Shown: positions 62,301-64,000 of the stretch, one piece after another
Numbering within the stretch: the first letter of the stretch is position 1
Layout of the letters: each line of letters starts with the position of its first letter
Notes under the pieces: model-generated
Told to the model about the DNA's origin: nothing
Seen by the model: only the letters and a program-made list of their open reading frames with translations
Databases searched by the model: none
Assembly (NCBI RefSeq): GCF_014905135.1
Contig: NZ_CP041406.1
Span: forward strand, 1,798,001-1,862,000
Direction of reading: 5' to 3'
Origin: Sulfurimonas paralvinellae
GTDB taxonomy: Bacteria; Campylobacterota; Campylobacteria; Campylobacterales; Sulfurimonadaceae
Length of the DNA stretch: 64,000 nt
Translations under genes and position numbers: made by a program

Positions 62301-63158
62301 TTATTTTTCCTCTTTTTGACATGCTTCGCATAAAGCATCTGTATATATTGCAAATCCTACAGAAGTAAGCTCTTCATTCTTGTAACGTCCGCCTCTTGCA
62401 TAGACTTCATTATCAACGATACAACGGAAGTACAGCTCATCATAATAAAGCATTTTTGCATAGTACATAGGTGCAAGCACTGCATTGTCACACTTCATCT
62501 CACTGCAGAGTTCTTTCATTTTCAGAAGTTCATCTGCTATCTCTTTTGGCGCACTCGCTATAACATCATCCACCTGTTCCACATGCTGCAAATAAACAAG
62601 TTTTGTCAGCCACTCTTCGCCGATATTAATGAATTTATCAATATTGATATGTCGAAAATCATCGATTGTAAGTTCTGAAAACATTCCACTAAGCAGTTGC
62701 GGAATTTTCATATTTGATATCTGAATCAGAGGTTTCACCTCAAGTCTTTCAAATATCTCCACAGCAATGTTCATAACGCTGGAGAGTTTTTTCTCCCCCA
62801 TAAACTCTACGCCGACCTGATACTGTTCCGTTGTCGGAAATGTAAATACAGGCTGAATATAGAACCATTTTTTCTGCTCTGTATTACGACCAAGGCGTTT
62901 TTCAATGATGCGCACGACATCGATCGTCGAGTCTGCACGCAGTGAAAGTGAATGATTTTTTTCGTCATTTATGCGAATCAACTCTTTTTCATCGGCAATG
63001 GATCTGTGCTGATGGTACGAAAAGACAGGGGTAACGATCTCTTCATAACCGTTTGCATCGAGTACTTCGCTCGCCGTATTTTCGATTCGACGTTTTAACT
63101 TGGCACTCTCACCAAAGTACAACTTCGAACCGTTTGGAATTTCATGTTCAAGTATCAT
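62301..63158 (-). CDS. hisZ: ATP phosphoribosyltransferase regulatory subunit HisZ
   Basis: The 285-residue protein resembles class II histidyl-tRNA synthetase without the anticodon domain. It has the motif-2-like segment SLSLRADSTIDVVRII, the GVEFMGEKKLSSVMNIA strand and a C-terminal ARGGRYKNEELTSVGFAIY block. HisZ binds short HisG and restores feedback-regulated activity in histidine synthesis. It adjoins purA, a frequent pairing in this phylum. Confidence 0.85.
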   Translation of the reverse strand: MILEHEIPNGSKLYFGESAKLKRRIENTASEVLDANGYEEIVTPVFSYHQHRSIADEKELIRINDEKNHSLSLRADSTIDVVRIIEKRLGRNTEQKKWFYIQPVFTFPTTEQYQVGVEFMGEKKLSSVMNIAVEIFERLEVKPLIQISNMKIPQLLSGMFSELTIDDFRHINIDKFINIGEEWLTKLVYLQHVEQVDDVIASAPKEIADELLKMKELCSEMKCDNAVLAPMYYAKMLYYDELYFRCIVDNEVYARGGRYKNEELTSVGFAIYTDALCEACQKEEK

Positions 63159-64000
63159 CTATATCTCTTTTTTTTCTAACGCTGTTTTAAAGTATGTTTC
63201 ATTGTAAACTTTTGAAGCAAGACCAGAATACTCCAAGCGTCCCATACGATGTAAAATAAGTTCGATCGCATTGACAACCCAGATAGACTCATATGGCTCG
63301 ATAAGTCCCATTTGGTTGATTCTGAAGATCTTACCTTTTAAATGGTCCTGTCCGCCCGCAACATTCACGCCATATTCTTCTTTGAGAGCTGAACGTATCT
63401 TTGAAGCATCTTTGTCATCAATTGTCGTCATACTTTTTGCAGGAACTTTTGGATAACTATGCAGACCTATCGCTTCAAGTGCGGCACGGGTCGCTTTTGC
63501 ACGGCGCGCAGTATTGCAGTAAAGAACACCGAAACCGCCTTGTTTTTCAATTGTCTCAAGAACTTCCAAAAGACCAATGACCAATGTCGTTGCAGCTGTA
63601 TAAGCTGTTGTATTTTGACGTTGCTTTTTAATCTCTGAAGCAAGATTGAAGTAGTATCCCGTACCTGAGCCGATCTTCTCGATCGCCGCATTTGAAAGAC
63701 CTAAAATAGCAAGTCCCGGTGGCAGCATAAGTGCTTTTTGGCTTCCTGCGATCAGACAGTCGATATGAGAAACATCGATACGCTCAACGCCGACAGCCGT
63801 AATACCGTCAGCGATAATCATAATTTCAGGATTGATCTCTTTAACAGCTTTTGCCAGCTCTTCTACAGGATGGCGCAGGCCGCCTGCCGATTCACTGATC
63901 TGTACCGCTATGGCATCGATATCACTGTTTGCTTTGACAGCTTCAACAACTGCTTCAACACTTACAGGTGTATCCCACTCATTTTTTATCTCAACGTTTT
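63159..64000 (-). CDS. class V aminotransferase (alanine-glyoxylate type), 5' end cut by the window
   Basis: The frame runs to the right edge (codons from about 63998), so the N-terminus is missing. Visible parts are VSVEAVVEAVKANSDIDAIA, SESAGGLRHP, IADGITAVGVERIDV, SQKALMLPPGLAILGLS with the PLP lysine, and the small C-terminal domain. This fits the serine-pyruvate/alanine-glyoxylate aminotransferase group. The substrate cannot be fixed. Its stop directly precedes the hisZ start, so the two are co-transcribed. Confidence 0.88.
   Translation of the reverse strand, partial: NVEIKNEWDTPVSVEAVVEAVKANSDIDAIAVQISESAGGLRHPVEELAKAVKEINPEIMIIADGITAVGVERIDVSHIDCLIAGSQKALMLPPGLAILGLSNAAIEKIGSGTGYYFNLASEIKKQRQNTTAYTAATTLVIGLLEVLETIEKQGGFGVLYCNTARRAKATRAALEAIGLHSYPKVPAKSMTTIDDKDASKIRSALKEEYGVNVAGGQDHLKGKIFRINQMGLIEPYESIWVVNAIELILHRMGRLEYSGLASKVYNETYFKTALEKKEI

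Overview
The window looks like a chromosome segment of a free-living Campylobacterota (Epsilonproteobacteria), most like Sulfurimonas or a relative. This rests on the ccoNOQP cluster with DUF4006 and FixH-type accessory genes, the porC-porD-porA-porB pyruvate:ferredoxin oxidoreductase order, the FliJ/MotE pair, DUF507 next to carA, HisZ, LuxS, AddAB and an AT-rich genome. The assignment is by recognition of families and gene order, not by a database search.

Region 1 (1-1426) holds the end of an EAL-domain gene and an outer-membrane porin. Region 2 (1427-16475) is a complete Tn7-like transposon of about 15.05 kb. It has TG...CA ends (26-bp termini, 21/26 identical), repeated TnsB-type sites at both ends and a 5-bp target duplication (GCCAT). 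tnsA-tnsB-tnsC-tniQ/tnsD read inward from the left end, and a tnsE-like gene reads inward alone from the right end. The right end lies inside the 3' end of mnmG and supplies the last seven residues and stop codon of MnmG. Just outside the left end is a second copy of the right terminus, probably left by an earlier insertion at the same site. The cargo has two parts. One is a worn segment: a TetR gene and a carboxymuconolactone-decarboxylase-like gene with paired operators, an acetyltransferase, a broken cysteine hydrolase and an IS256 remnant. The other is a candidate defence cluster: an OLD-like ATPase/TOPRIM protein, a Dam-type adenine methylase, and a NurA-like nuclease with a HerA-like ATPase.

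Region 3 (16454-35325) is core genome: mnmG, a Sel1-repeat protein, ribE, recQ, a luxS operon ending in an mnmC-like methyltransferase, a TonB-receptor/YfiR-like/diguanylate cyclase module, the por operon, a phosphatase with a peptide-binding protein, and rplM-rpsI.

Region 4 (35326-53158) starts with a porin-modA-TOBE-modB-modC operon and ends with addAB. Between the convergent modC and addA genes lie three unrelated blocks: a REC-GGDEF-EAL-type protein, a CsgG/DUF4810/DUF799 lipoprotein operon, and an ArsR/rhodanese/DsbD/double-methyltransferase group. Each boundary between blocks carries decayed copies of the addA 3' end and then the modC 3' end. The modC-addA junction therefore looks like a repeatedly used insertion hotspot.

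Region 5 (53162-64000) has the cbb3 oxidase operon with an FNR-type box upstream and a 29-residue membrane peptide gene inside it, then carA-DUF507, motE-fliJ, purA, hisZ and a truncated class V aminotransferase. I saw no tRNA, rRNA or CRISPR array.
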